64,000 bases of DNA from Streptomyces sp. NBC_00557 (GTDB lineage: Bacteria; Actinomycetota; Actinomycetes; Streptomycetales; Streptomycetaceae). Shown here piece after piece: positions 17,188 to 26,003 of the stretch. Positions within the stretch are counted from its first letter, which is position 1. Each line of letters starts with the position of its first letter. The position numbers and the translations under genes are program-made. The notes under the pieces were generated by a model. The model did no database searches. It had not been told where the DNA came from and saw only the letters and a program-made list of their open reading frames with translations. The DNA lies in the NCBI RefSeq assembly GCF_036345995.1, contig NZ_CP107796.1, positions 7,750,001-7,814,000 of the forward strand, read 5' to 3'.

Positions 17188-17431
17188 GAGTGCATTCCCC
17201 CAGGAACGTCGACTGGTCGGGTCGTTGCGTCTGTGTCAGAGCCGCATGGTCGGCGCCCTGGTCGCTGAAGGCCACGCGATGGTCTGCCGCTCTGTTCCAG
17301 GCCGAGCCTGACAGATCCGGATCTTCGAATCGTCCGTTCGCTGTCACAGGGGTGTAACACGGACATTCCCGCACCGGTGCTCCCAAAGGAGGTCAGGGTG
17401 GGAACGCGACGCGCTGCGGCGCACACGTGCG

Positions 17432-17911
17432 TCAGGCGGCCGAGGCCGCCAGGTCCAGTTCGCCTGCGATCGCGTCCCGCAGCGCGTCGTGCTCCGGACC
17501 GAGTGCGAACCGCTCGTCACGCCACCGCTCCGGCGGGTACAGCCACACCGGCTTGCCCACCAGCTCGGACGGCTCCCACTCGAACCGGGGCCAGACGTGG
17601 GCGTGCAGGAACGGGTCCGTGTTGCCGAGGATCTCCAGGTTCACCCGGCGGAAGGCGGGATCCAGGCGCCGGCAGGCCCGTTCCACGGCCTCGCCGAGCC
17701 GGTCCATGTCGGACAGGAACGCCAGCCGCCTCGCCCTCGGCAGGTCGGACAGCCGCTCCACACCCGGCTCGTCCGCCAGCAGGACCGAGTAGCCGGGCAG
17801 GAACTGCACATCCCCGATCACCGCGAAGCCCGCCTCCAGCCGCCGCAGCACCGTGGGGTTCTCACCCCGCAGAGCAGCCCCGATCCGATCGTCACGCCAG
17901 TCGTCGCTCAC
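17432..17911 (-). CDS. HIT-family protein
   Basis: 159 residues. The histidine-triad signature is visible as FLHAHVWPRFEWEP (H-x-H-x-x-P). An N-terminal ligand region has GDVQFLPGYSVLLADEPGVE followed by a helical DMDRLGEAVERACRRLDPAF. HIT proteins hydrolyse or transfer nucleotidyl groups (for example Ap4A or AMP conjugates) in the cytoplasm. The triad here is less canonical than in Hint or Fhit (no final H-h-H-h-h run), so activity is uncertain. Single gene. Confidence 0.75.
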   Translation of the reverse strand: MSDDWRDDRIGAALRGENPTVLRRLEAGFAVIGDVQFLPGYSVLLADEPGVERLSDLPRARRLAFLSDMDRLGEAVERACRRLDPAFRRVNLEILGNTDPFLHAHVWPRFEWEPSELVGKPVWLYPPERWRDERFALGPEHDALRDAIAGELDLAASAA

Positions 17912-17966
17912 GGCCCCAACCTACGGCCTGTCCCTGCCGGCGGGGGAGTGAGCCGGGTGACCGGCC

Positions 17967-19193
17967 TCAGACCGTCGACAGGTCGATGGCCCGGTCGACG
18001 TCCCGCGGCCGCAGCACGCGCAGGATGCCTTCCAGCAGGTAGTAGTCGGCGTAGGGGAGGGATATCTCGACTCCGTCCTCGGCCGGCCGGTTGCGGGTGC
18101 AGCGGGCGACTATCGCCTGCGCGCGGGTGGAGTTCCGGGTCAGGCAGGTCTGCGCCAGCGCGGTGAGGATCCGCAGCGCCACCTGCCGGTAGCCGGGCCG
18201 GCCGGTCGCGGCGGACAGGTCGAGCAGCCCGCAGGCCATGACCGCGCCGGCCGAGGCGTCCTTGACGTCGTACGGCGCCTGGGGCGCGCGGTAGTCCCAC
18301 ACGGGGACGTGGTCCGGGGTCAGCGCTCCCACCGCGAAGTCGGCGAGTCTGCACGCCGTGCTCAGGAACTGCCGGTCTCCGGTCCGGCGGTACATCGTGG
18401 TGAACCCGTAGACGCCCCAGGCCTGTCCGCGGGACCAGCAGGAATCCGGGCTGTACCCCTGGACCGTGCCGGGGCCGATCGGGGCGCCGGTGCCGGGGTC
18501 GAAGTCGAAGACGTGGGGTGTCGAGCCGTCCGGGCGGGGAAAGACCCGTTGCGCCGTCCTGGCGTGCTCCACGGCGATGTGAAGATACCTGTCGTCTCCC
18601 GTCTGCCGGCCGGCGAACGCCAGCAGGTCGAGGTTCATGATGGTGTCCATGATGACCCGGCCCGCGTCGACCGGGTCGTTCAGCGCTCCCCAGGCCCGGA
18701 TGAAGCGGCCGCGGGGGTTGTAGCGCCGGATGAGCGACCCGGCCGCCTCGATCGCGCCAGCGCGCCAGTAGTCGTCGCCGGTCAGCCGCCATGCGGTGAC
18801 CCAGGACGGAGAGAACAGGAATCCGAGGTCGTGGGTGGTGGTGTCGTACCGGCGCGGGGCGAGCCGGCGGGCGGAGTCGAGGGCCAGCGTCCGGAACATG
18901 CCGTCCCCGCTGTGGAGGTACGCCATCCAGAGGGTCCCCGGCCAGAACCCTCCGACCCAGTCACCGTCCTGCGAGTAGACCCACTTCTCGGCCTTCGTGC
19001 CGACGGGAAAGTCCGTCACCCCCGGCGCGACGGCGCGCAGTTTCTCCACCGCGTAGTCGGCGGCCGCACGCAGTGCTCGCACGGTCGGCGCCGGGACCGG
19101 GTCGCCGGACGCCTGAGCTGTCTGTGCGGGTGCGACGGCGGTGGCCGTGGCACCGGCCGCCACGGTGAGCACGGTGCGCCGGGGAACGCTCAT
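17967..19193 (-). CDS. Glycoside hydrolase family 88 (unsaturated uronyl hydrolase), Tat-exported
   Basis: About 408 residues. The start VPRRTVLTVAAGATATAVA is a twin-arginine-type signal peptide. The catalytic domain is an alpha6/alpha6 barrel with the GH88 marks WTGGFWPG-like DWVGGFWPGTLWMAYL, the first acid in THDLGFLFSPS and the second in MDTIMNLDLLAFAG. GH88 enzymes release unsaturated uronic acids from lyase products of pectin, ulvan, xanthan or glycosaminoglycans outside the cell. GGAGG lies five bases before the ATG at 19193; a longer frame from 19283 is not supported. No polysaccharide lyase is adjacent. Confidence 0.85.
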   Translation of the reverse strand: MSVPRRTVLTVAAGATATAVAPAQTAQASGDPVPAPTVRALRAAADYAVEKLRAVAPGVTDFPVGTKAEKWVYSQDGDWVGGFWPGTLWMAYLHSGDGMFRTLALDSARRLAPRRYDTTTHDLGFLFSPSWVTAWRLTGDDYWRAGAIEAAGSLIRRYNPRGRFIRAWGALNDPVDAGRVIMDTIMNLDLLAFAGRQTGDDRYLHIAVEHARTAQRVFPRPDGSTPHVFDFDPGTGAPIGPGTVQGYSPDSCWSRGQAWGVYGFTTMYRRTGDRQFLSTACRLADFAVGALTPDHVPVWDYRAPQAPYDVKDASAGAVMACGLLDLSAATGRPGYRQVALRILTALAQTCLTRNSTRAQAIVARCTRNRPAEDGVEISLPYADYYLLEGILRVLRPRDVDRAIDLSTV

Positions 19194-19277
19194 GGACGCC
19201 TCCAAGTCAGCGGTGCTGCAGGGACGTTGAGGGAGTCTGGCACGGCGGCCGCCCCCGCGTACACCCATGTGTGCAAT

Positions 19278-19293
19278 GTTCATGGTTGTGAAC
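19278..19293. promoter_or_regulatory. Inverted repeat upstream of the GH88 gene
   Basis: GTTCA-TGGTTG-TGAAC is a perfect 5-bp-arm inverted repeat about 85 bp upstream of the GH88 start and 154 bp upstream of the divergent asparaginase gene. It could be an operator for either gene. It is short and could be chance. Confidence 0.35.
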
Positions 19294-19446
19294 GACCGGG
19301 CGGTCGGGCCTGCTTGCCGAGCGAGGCCCGGCCCCGGGTAGCGTGCGCAGCGACCCGCTCATCCGGCCGCGTGCCCGGCGATCCCGGGACCGGCCGGGAG
19401 GGTCGCCCCGTCAGGCCCCTGGTTCCGTCAGGAAGGTGACCCGCCG

Positions 19447-20424
19447 ATGCCTCAGCCCGCCACGACACCCGCCGCGAGCACGCCGACCGCCCCGGTCCTC
19501 GCCGAGGTCGTCCGCTCCGGATTCGTCGAAGGGCGCCACCGGGGCAGCGTGGTGGCGCTCGCCGCGGACGGGTCGGTGGAGTGGGCGATCGGCGATGTCA
19601 CCTCCCCCGTCTTCCCGCGCTCCGCCAACAAGCCGATGCAGGCGGCGGGCATGCTGCGGGCCGGCCTCGACCTCGCGGGCGAGCGGCTGGCCCTGGCCGC
19701 CGCGAGCCACTCCGGCGAACCGTTCCACCGCGACCTCGTGCGCACGATGCTGAAGGAGCACGGGCTCACCCCCGATCACCTCCAGTGCCCGCCCGCCCTC
19801 CCCCTGGACCAGCAGGAGCAGGAGGCCTACCTCGCGGCCGGCGGCCGGCGCGACCGAGTGGCCATGAACTGCTCCGGCAAGCACACGGCGATGCTGGCCG
19901 CCGCCGCACTGCGCACCTGGCCGCTGGAGTCCTACCTCGACCCGGAGCATCCCCTCCAGCGCGTCATCCGCACGGCCGTGGAGGAGGCGGCCGGCGAACC
20001 GGTGGCCGCCGTCGGCGTGGACGGCTGCGGTGCGCCGCTGATGGCGATCAGCCTGACCGGCCTCGCCCGCGCCTTCCGCTCCCTCGTCCTCGCCGCCCCC
20101 GGCAGCCCCGAACAGCGGGTCGCCGACGCCATGCGCGCCCACCCCGAGTACGTCGCGGGCACCCACCGCCACGACACCTGGCTCATGCGGGAGATACCGG
20201 GCGTCCTGGCGAAGGTGGGCGCCGAAGCCGTACAGGGCCTCGCCCTGCCCGACGGGCGTGCCCTGGCCCTCAAGATCGAGGACGGGGGAGTCCGGGCCCT
20301 CGGCCCCGTGCTGGCCCGCGCCTTGCGACTGACGGGGGTCACGGCGCCCGTCCTGGAGCGCGTCGGCCGCGCGCCGGTGCTGGGCCGCGGGGAGGAGGTG
20401 GGGGAGGTGCGTGCCGTCTTCTGA
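19447..20424 (+). CDS. L-asparaginase, type II-like (Rhizobium etli family)
   Basis: 325 residues of the Asparaginase_II family, which is unrelated to the classical EcA fold. Family stretches are LAEVVRSGFVEGRHRGSVVA, SPVFPRSANKPMQAAGML with the Ser-x-x-Lys pair, AASHSGEPFHRDLVRTML, MNCSGKHTAMLAAA and VGVDGCGAPLMAIS. It probably converts L-asparagine to aspartate and ammonia in the cytoplasm; no signal peptide is seen. AAGGTGA precedes the ATG. Single gene. Confidence 0.85.
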   Translation: MPQPATTPAASTPTAPVLAEVVRSGFVEGRHRGSVVALAADGSVEWAIGDVTSPVFPRSANKPMQAAGMLRAGLDLAGERLALAAASHSGEPFHRDLVRTMLKEHGLTPDHLQCPPALPLDQQEQEAYLAAGGRRDRVAMNCSGKHTAMLAAAALRTWPLESYLDPEHPLQRVIRTAVEEAAGEPVAAVGVDGCGAPLMAISLTGLARAFRSLVLAAPGSPEQRVADAMRAHPEYVAGTHRHDTWLMREIPGVLAKVGAEAVQGLALPDGRALALKIEDGGVRALGPVLARALRLTGVTAPVLERVGRAPVLGRGEEVGEVRAVF

Positions 20425-20597
20425 CCTGCGGTTGACGGCACGTCACGGGGCCCGGGAGCCGCAGGGGCTGCGGCGGCCTTGCCGTCCGGGACCGACGGAC
20501 GGCTGTTGTCTTGCGTTCCGTGAGCGTTCAACTGACGCTTCCTGTGCGTACGGTGTGCTCTCCCTAGGGTCCATGAGGCTTGCGAAAGAAGGGGCTC

Positions 20598-21665
20598 ATG
20601 GACTCACTCCTCGCCGTCCGGGCTCGCGGGATCACCAAGTGCTTCGGTGATGTCGTCGCTCTCGACGGGATCGATCTGGATGTGGCGCAGGGACGGATCC
20701 ACGGCCTGGTCGGCCCGAACGGCGCCGGCAAGACGACGCTTCTCGGGCTCCTGCTCGGGCTCGCCGTGGCCGACAGCGGCCGTCTGGAGATCCTCGGCAC
20801 GCCGGTGGGCAGGACGTACGCCGCTCCCGACGGGGTCGCCGGGTTCGTCGACGGCCCCGGCCTCTACCCGTCGCTGACCGCCCGGCAGAACCTCGCCGCG
20901 CTCGCCGCCCTGCGCGGCGGCGACGTGCGCACGGCCGGCATCGACGACGTCATCGGCCAGGTCGGACTCACCGATGTCGCCGACGACCGCGTCCGCGGCT
21001 TCTCCCTCGGCATGCGGCAGCGGCTCGGGCTCGCCGCCGCCCTGCTCACCAGGCCCCGGCTGCTCGTGCTCGACGAGCCGTCCAACGGCCTCGACCCGGC
21101 GGGCAAGAAGCACGTCCACGGCGTCCTCACCCGGCTGGCGGCGGAGGGAACCGGTGTCGTGCTCTCCAGCCACCGCATGGACGACCTCGAGGCGCTGTGC
21201 TCCGACGTCACCATCCTCGCCACCGGACGGGTCGTGTTCTCCGGACCCGTGCGCAAACTGGCCGCCGAGAGCCGGGAACTCGACTACCGGCTGATCGCCT
21301 CCGACCCGCAGGGCGCCCGCCGCATCGCCGCCGACACGCCCGGGGTCCACCTCGTCGAGGAGGGGCGCCCTGGCGGCGAGGAACTGCTCGTCGTACGCGC
21401 CCTGGTGCCGGACCTCGACGCGCTCGTGGTGCGGCTCGTCCGGGCGGGCATCGCCCTGCGCGAACTCGCCCCGGTGGTCTCCCCGCTGGAGGCGGCCTTC
21501 CTCGCCCTGACGGAGCATCAGGGGGAGGGCGGGGAAAGGGCGGATTCCGGTGCCGGGCAGCCGGAGCCCCTCACGAGCCGGCCCGTCTCCGCCGCCGTAC
21601 CGCGGCAGGAAGCCGGCGCTTCGGCCCAGCACACCCACGCCCAGCAGCAGGAGGCCGGCCGATGA
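20598..21665 (+). CDS. ABC transporter ATP-binding protein
   Basis: 355 residues. Walker A is GPNGAGKTTLLGLLLGLA, the signature region RGFSLGMRQRLGLAAALL, and Walker B LLVLDEPSNGLDPAGKKHV, followed by an H-loop in VLSSHRMDDLEAL. This is the layout of DrrA/NatA-type exporters, with a C-terminal extension rich in Gln and Ala. AAGAAGGGG precedes the ATG. The stop overlaps the permease start (ATGA). Forms an export complex with the next gene; substrate unknown. Confidence 0.9.
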   Translation: MDSLLAVRARGITKCFGDVVALDGIDLDVAQGRIHGLVGPNGAGKTTLLGLLLGLAVADSGRLEILGTPVGRTYAAPDGVAGFVDGPGLYPSLTARQNLAALAALRGGDVRTAGIDDVIGQVGLTDVADDRVRGFSLGMRQRLGLAAALLTRPRLLVLDEPSNGLDPAGKKHVHGVLTRLAAEGTGVVLSSHRMDDLEALCSDVTILATGRVVFSGPVRKLAAESRELDYRLIASDPQGARRIAADTPGVHLVEEGRPGGEELLVVRALVPDLDALVVRLVRAGIALRELAPVVSPLEAAFLALTEHQGEGGERADSGAGQPEPLTSRPVSAAVPRQEAGASAQHTHAQQQEAGR

Positions 21666-23026
21666 CCGCGACCGCACCCGCACCCGCCCCCGACCGGACC
21701 ACCGCTCCCGCACGTGTCTCGGTTGCCCGGGGCTACCGCTTCGAACTGGTGAAGCTCGTCTCCCAATGGCGGATCCGTCTGCTGGTGCTCGCCTGCTGGG
21801 TCGCGCCGGGGCTCTTCGTCGCGGCGGTGAGCCAGCAGAGCACGCTCCCCTCGGACACCCTCTTCGGCCGCTGGATGCTCACCACCGGATGGGCCGGGCC
21901 GCTGGTGATGCTCGGCTTCTCGGGCACCTGGGCGCTGCCGCTGCTGACCTCGGTGGTCGCCGGTGACGTGTTCGCCTCCGAGGACCGGCTCGGCACCTGG
22001 CGGCACCTGCTCGTGGCGGTCCGCTCGCCCCGGCGGATCTTCGCGGCGAAGGCGTTGGCCGGGCTCACCGTCATCGTGCTGCTCGTGGCCGGGCTGGCCT
22101 GCTCCAGCGCGGCCGGCGGCCTCGTGACCGTCGGCAGCCGGCCGCTGGTCGGCCTCGACGGCCACCAGCTGACGCCCTCGGACGCGGCCGGCAAGGTCGC
22201 CCTCGCCTGGCTGTGCGTCCTCGCCCCCACCCTGGCCCTCGCCGCGATCGGGCTCCTCGGCTCCATCGTGCTGGGGCGGTCCCCGATGGGGCTGCTGCTG
22301 CCCGCGGTCGTCGCGCTCGCGATGCAGCTCGCCCAGATGCTGCCGCTCCCGGTCGCGGTACGCCTCGCCCTGCCCGGCTACGCCTTCATCGCCTGGAACG
22401 GCCTGTTCACCAGCCCCGCACAGCTCGGCCCGCTCCTGATCGGGGTGGGGGTCGGCCTGCTGTGGGCCGTGGTGGCGACAACGCTGGCGTATCTGCTGTT
22501 CCTCCGGCGGGACTTCACGCACGTGACCGCCGACGGCCTGGGACTCCGCGCGGTCACCGCCGGCCTCCTGCCGCTGCTGGCACTGACCGGCGTCACCGTC
22601 GCCGTCCTCGCCCCGGCGACCGGGGCCACCGGCTCGGGCATCTCGCAGGACAAGGTGCAGCGCTCGCTCGCCACCGAGTTCGCCCACCTGTACCGCCTGC
22701 AGACCGAGCAGCTCCACCGTCCCGATGTCACGGAAGCGCAGCTGAAGACCACGGCCTCGTGCGACAAGGGCAGCGTGCGGGTCGCCGCCGAGGGCCCCGG
22801 CAACGACTGGCGCTGCGTCGTGTCCTGGCATCTGCCCGGCGTCGAGGCCACCGGGACGGCCGTCTACCAACTCGACGTCACCTCAGACGGGCGGTTCGTC
22901 GCCGACGGCGACGGACCGAAGGAAGTGAACGGCTACTTCCTGGTGCGGACCCCGACCGGCGACGCACCGAACCCACTTTGGCAGTTCGACGGCAACGTCG
23001 AACTTCTCCAGCCCTCGAAGGGATGA
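21662..23026 (+). CDS. ABC-2-type exporter permease with extracytoplasmic domain
   Basis: 454 residues. Six or seven hydrophobic helices span roughly residues 40-320 (for example LLVLACWVAPGLFVAAVSQQ and LGLRAVTAGLLPLLALTGVT). A hydrophilic C-terminal domain of about 120 residues follows, with SCDKGSVRVAAEGPGNDWRC resembling small secreted DUF domains. It is coupled to the ATPase gene by ATGA upstream and to the secreted phosphoesterase gene by ATGA downstream. The coupling suggests the exported substrate and the phosphoesterase act together. Confidence 0.8.
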   Translation: MTATAPAPAPDRTTAPARVSVARGYRFELVKLVSQWRIRLLVLACWVAPGLFVAAVSQQSTLPSDTLFGRWMLTTGWAGPLVMLGFSGTWALPLLTSVVAGDVFASEDRLGTWRHLLVAVRSPRRIFAAKALAGLTVIVLLVAGLACSSAAGGLVTVGSRPLVGLDGHQLTPSDAAGKVALAWLCVLAPTLALAAIGLLGSIVLGRSPMGLLLPAVVALAMQLAQMLPLPVAVRLALPGYAFIAWNGLFTSPAQLGPLLIGVGVGLLWAVVATTLAYLLFLRRDFTHVTADGLGLRAVTAGLLPLLALTGVTVAVLAPATGATGSGISQDKVQRSLATEFAHLYRLQTEQLHRPDVTEAQLKTTASCDKGSVRVAAEGPGNDWRCVVSWHLPGVEATGTAVYQLDVTSDGRFVADGDGPKEVNGYFLVRTPTGDAPNPLWQFDGNVELLQPSKG

Positions 23027-25782
23027 CTCTCCCCATGCAGGTAACCCGCAACCGCCGATCCGAGCAGACGGAGTTCCGTGCCAGACGAGGGGGGCGCCGC
23101 AGCGCCCTCACGGTGGGCGCCACGGCCGTGGTCCTCGCCGTCACCGCCGGCGTCGGTTACGCCCAGACCCACCAGTTCGGCACCGACCAGGTCGGTCAGA
23201 CGACCGACCGCGGCCAGGTGATCTCCAGCGACCAGTACATCGCCCCCTACGGCGACCGCCTCGTCATCAACAACGGCAAGATCATGTCGTCCTCGCCCAG
23301 CCCGGACGGCACCCACGTCGCGGCCTCGGTCGCCGACGGCGGTGCGGCGCTGGCCATCGTCGACGTCAAGAACTGGAAGGTGCAGCAGGTCGTCGGCACC
23401 GCGGCCACCTCGAGCCCGCGCCTGAGCAGCAACTCCGTGGGCCAGGAAGGCCCCACGTACTCGCCCGACGGCAAGCAGCTGTGGCTGGGCCAGACCGACG
23501 GCTACACCAAGTTCACGGTCAACCCGGACGGCACGGTCGCCAATCCGGTGGCCGTCAGGATCCCGGCGGACGGCTCCCAGCGCGCCCTGGTCGGCGCGGC
23601 GGTGTTCTCCGCCGACGGCTCCACCGTGTACTCGGCGGTCAACGGCCAGAACCGGGTGGTCGCCATCGACACGGCGACCGGCGCCGTCAAGCAGAGCTGG
23701 AGCGTGGGCAACGCCCCGCGCGACCTGGTCCAGGTCGGCGACAAGCTCTACGTCAGCAACGAGGGCGGCCGCCCGGCCAAGGCCGGCGACACCACCATGA
23801 ACTCGTACGGCACCCAGGTGCCGGCCGACCCGAAGACCGGTGCCACCACCACCGGTACGGTCAGCGTCATCGACCTGGCGAACCCGCAGGCCGCCCCCGC
23901 CAGCATCGACGTCGGTCTGCACCCGACCGCGCTGTACGCCAAGGGCAGGGCGCTGTTCGTCACCAACACCGCCGACAACAGCGTGTCGGTCATCGACACC
24001 CAGAAGAACAAGGTCGTCCAGACCATCGACACCCAGCCGTGGCCGGAGGCGAAGGTCGGCTACGAGCCCAACGCGGTGACCCTCACCGACGACGGCCGCC
24101 TGCTGGTGACCCTCGGCCGCGCCAACGCGGTCGCCGTCTACCGGTACAAGAGCCCGCTGGAGCCGGTGAGTTACGTCGGCCTGCTCCCGACGGACTACTT
24201 CCCCGCGGAGATCACGACCGTCGGCGACCAGGTGCTGGTGTCCAACACGCGTGGTATCGACGCCCGCCGCCCGAACAACCCCGCCGGGCACGGCACCCAC
24301 GACACGACCTCGAGCCTGACGCGGTTCACCCTGCCGGACGACAGCGTCATCAGGTCCGAGACCGCCAAGGTCTTCCAGCAGAACGGCTGGACGCCCGGCT
24401 CGGTCTCCGTGGCCAAGGGCCGCGGCACGGCGCAGCCGGTGGCGGTGCCGCAGCGGCTCGGCGACCCGTCGACGATCAAGCACGTCTTCCTGATCGTCAA
24501 GGAGAACCGGACCTACGACCAGGTCTTCGGCGACATGCCGCAGGGCAACGGCGACCCGTCGGTGACGCAGTTCGGCGAGAACGTGACGCCGAACCAGCAC
24601 GCGCTGGCCAAGCAGTTCGGCCTGTACGACAACACCTACGACATCGGCACCAACTCCGCCGAGGGCCACAACTGGCTGATGCAGGCCGACGACCCGGAGT
24701 ACACCGAGTCCTCGGCGGGCGAGTACCAGCGCAGCTACGACACCGAGAACGACGCCCTCGGCCACCAGAAGTCCGGCTTCCTGTGGTCCGGTGCGCAAGC
24801 CGCCGGCAAGACGGTGCGGGACTTCGGCGAGTTCCAGTCGGTCGAGAGCAAGCCGGCCGGTGCGACCTGGCAGAACCTGTACTGCGACGCCAAGAACATG
24901 GACGCCACGGGTCAGCCCACCGCCTACCCCATCCAGACGGGTTCGGCGATACCGTCGCTCAACTCCGTGTCCGCGCCCGGCTTCCCGATGTTCGACCTGG
25001 ACGTCCCGGACGTCTACAAGTACGAGATCTGGAAGCAGGACTTCGAGAAGAACGGTCCGGCGAACCTGAACATGTTCTGGCTCTCCAACGACCACACCGG
25101 CGGTCCGGCGAGCCCGGCGGCCCAGGTCGCGGACAACGACCTCGCGGTCGGCAGGATGGTCGACACCATCTCGCACAGCAAGTACTGGAAGGACTCGGCG
25201 ATCTTCGTCGTCGAGGACGACTCCCAGGCCGGTCTCGACCACGTCGACGGCCACCGTGCCCCGATCCAGGTCATCAGCCCCTGGGCCCAGCACGGCGCCG
25301 TCGACAGCCACTACTACTCGCAGATCACGATGATCCGCACCATCGAGCAGATCCTCGGGATCCACCCGATGAACCAGAAGGACAGCGCGGCCACTCCGAT
25401 GCGCGGGGCCTTCACCCGGCGCCCGGACTACACGCCGTTCACGGCGCTGCCCAACCGGACCTCGCTGACCGACGGCCTGAAGACCCCGCCCTCCTGCGGT
25501 ACGGACACCCCGGCGGCGCAGGACCCGAAGGCGGCGGCCGTCCCGGCGACGAAGGTCCCGGCCGGCATGAAGCAGCTCGCCGCCGAGTGGGACGGCTGGA
25601 AGTCGAAGCAGCACCTCACCGGCTCCCACGCCGTCCCCGACTTCGCCAACCCCGCCCAGATGAACCACTACACCTGGTACATGACGCACAACTGGCAGAC
25701 GCCGTACCCCGGTGAGAAGAAGATCTACGCACCGAACGACGTGCCGGGTGCCTACATCCCGTCGTCGGAGTCCGACGGCTGA
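23023..25782 (+). CDS. Secreted beta-propeller / phosphoesterase (PF04185-type) protein
   Basis: 919 residues. One membrane or signal segment lies near residues 27-48 (LTVGATAVVLAVTAGVGYAQ). A YVTN/WD40-like propeller spans about 60-470 with repeated strands such as VVAIDTATGAVKQSWSVGNA and VSVIDTQKNKVVQTID. A phosphoesterase domain follows from IKHVFLIVKENRTYDQVFGD, with metal-site stretches SAEGHNWLMQADDPEYT, FWLSNDHTGG and VVEDDSQAGLDHVDGHRAPI. This family includes phospholipase C and acid phosphatases. The ATG at 23023 overlaps the permease stop (ATGA), so the start is coupled; an ATG 12 bases later is an alternative. Confidence 0.85.
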   Translation: MTLPMQVTRNRRSEQTEFRARRGGRRSALTVGATAVVLAVTAGVGYAQTHQFGTDQVGQTTDRGQVISSDQYIAPYGDRLVINNGKIMSSSPSPDGTHVAASVADGGAALAIVDVKNWKVQQVVGTAATSSPRLSSNSVGQEGPTYSPDGKQLWLGQTDGYTKFTVNPDGTVANPVAVRIPADGSQRALVGAAVFSADGSTVYSAVNGQNRVVAIDTATGAVKQSWSVGNAPRDLVQVGDKLYVSNEGGRPAKAGDTTMNSYGTQVPADPKTGATTTGTVSVIDLANPQAAPASIDVGLHPTALYAKGRALFVTNTADNSVSVIDTQKNKVVQTIDTQPWPEAKVGYEPNAVTLTDDGRLLVTLGRANAVAVYRYKSPLEPVSYVGLLPTDYFPAEITTVGDQVLVSNTRGIDARRPNNPAGHGTHDTTSSLTRFTLPDDSVIRSETAKVFQQNGWTPGSVSVAKGRGTAQPVAVPQRLGDPSTIKHVFLIVKENRTYDQVFGDMPQGNGDPSVTQFGENVTPNQHALAKQFGLYDNTYDIGTNSAEGHNWLMQADDPEYTESSAGEYQRSYDTENDALGHQKSGFLWSGAQAAGKTVRDFGEFQSVESKPAGATWQNLYCDAKNMDATGQPTAYPIQTGSAIPSLNSVSAPGFPMFDLDVPDVYKYEIWKQDFEKNGPANLNMFWLSNDHTGGPASPAAQVADNDLAVGRMVDTISHSKYWKDSAIFVVEDDSQAGLDHVDGHRAPIQVISPWAQHGAVDSHYYSQITMIRTIEQILGIHPMNQKDSAATPMRGAFTRRPDYTPFTALPNRTSLTDGLKTPPSCGTDTPAAQDPKAAAVPATKVPAGMKQLAAEWDGWKSKQHLTGSHAVPDFANPAQMNHYTWYMTHNWQTPYPGEKKIYAPNDVPGAYIPSSESDG

Positions 25783-25797
25783 CGCACCCTGATGCGC

Positions 25798-25837
25798 CGA
25801 GGACCCCAGGCAGGCCACCCGCCCGCCGGGGTCCTCG
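25798..25837 (+). terminator. Hairpin terminator after the phosphoesterase gene
   Basis: Ten-base stem CGAGGACCCC (25798-25807) pairs with GGGGTCCTCG (25828-25837) around a 20-base loop, 15 bp after the stop codon. There is no U-tract, as is usual in Streptomyces. Confidence 0.7.
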
Positions 25838-26003
25838 TCGTTCACCGGCACGCTCGCGGCCACGGCTTCCGGGCCAGGCCTCCGCGCTCGGCGATGATGC
25901 TGCGTGCGGGCGGACACGGAGAGCCGCCACCGGTCGCGCTGTGCTGCCCGCAGGCCTGTGCGCACCGTCCCCACTCCGGGCCGAGCCGCCTAGGGTGGAG
26001 GGC

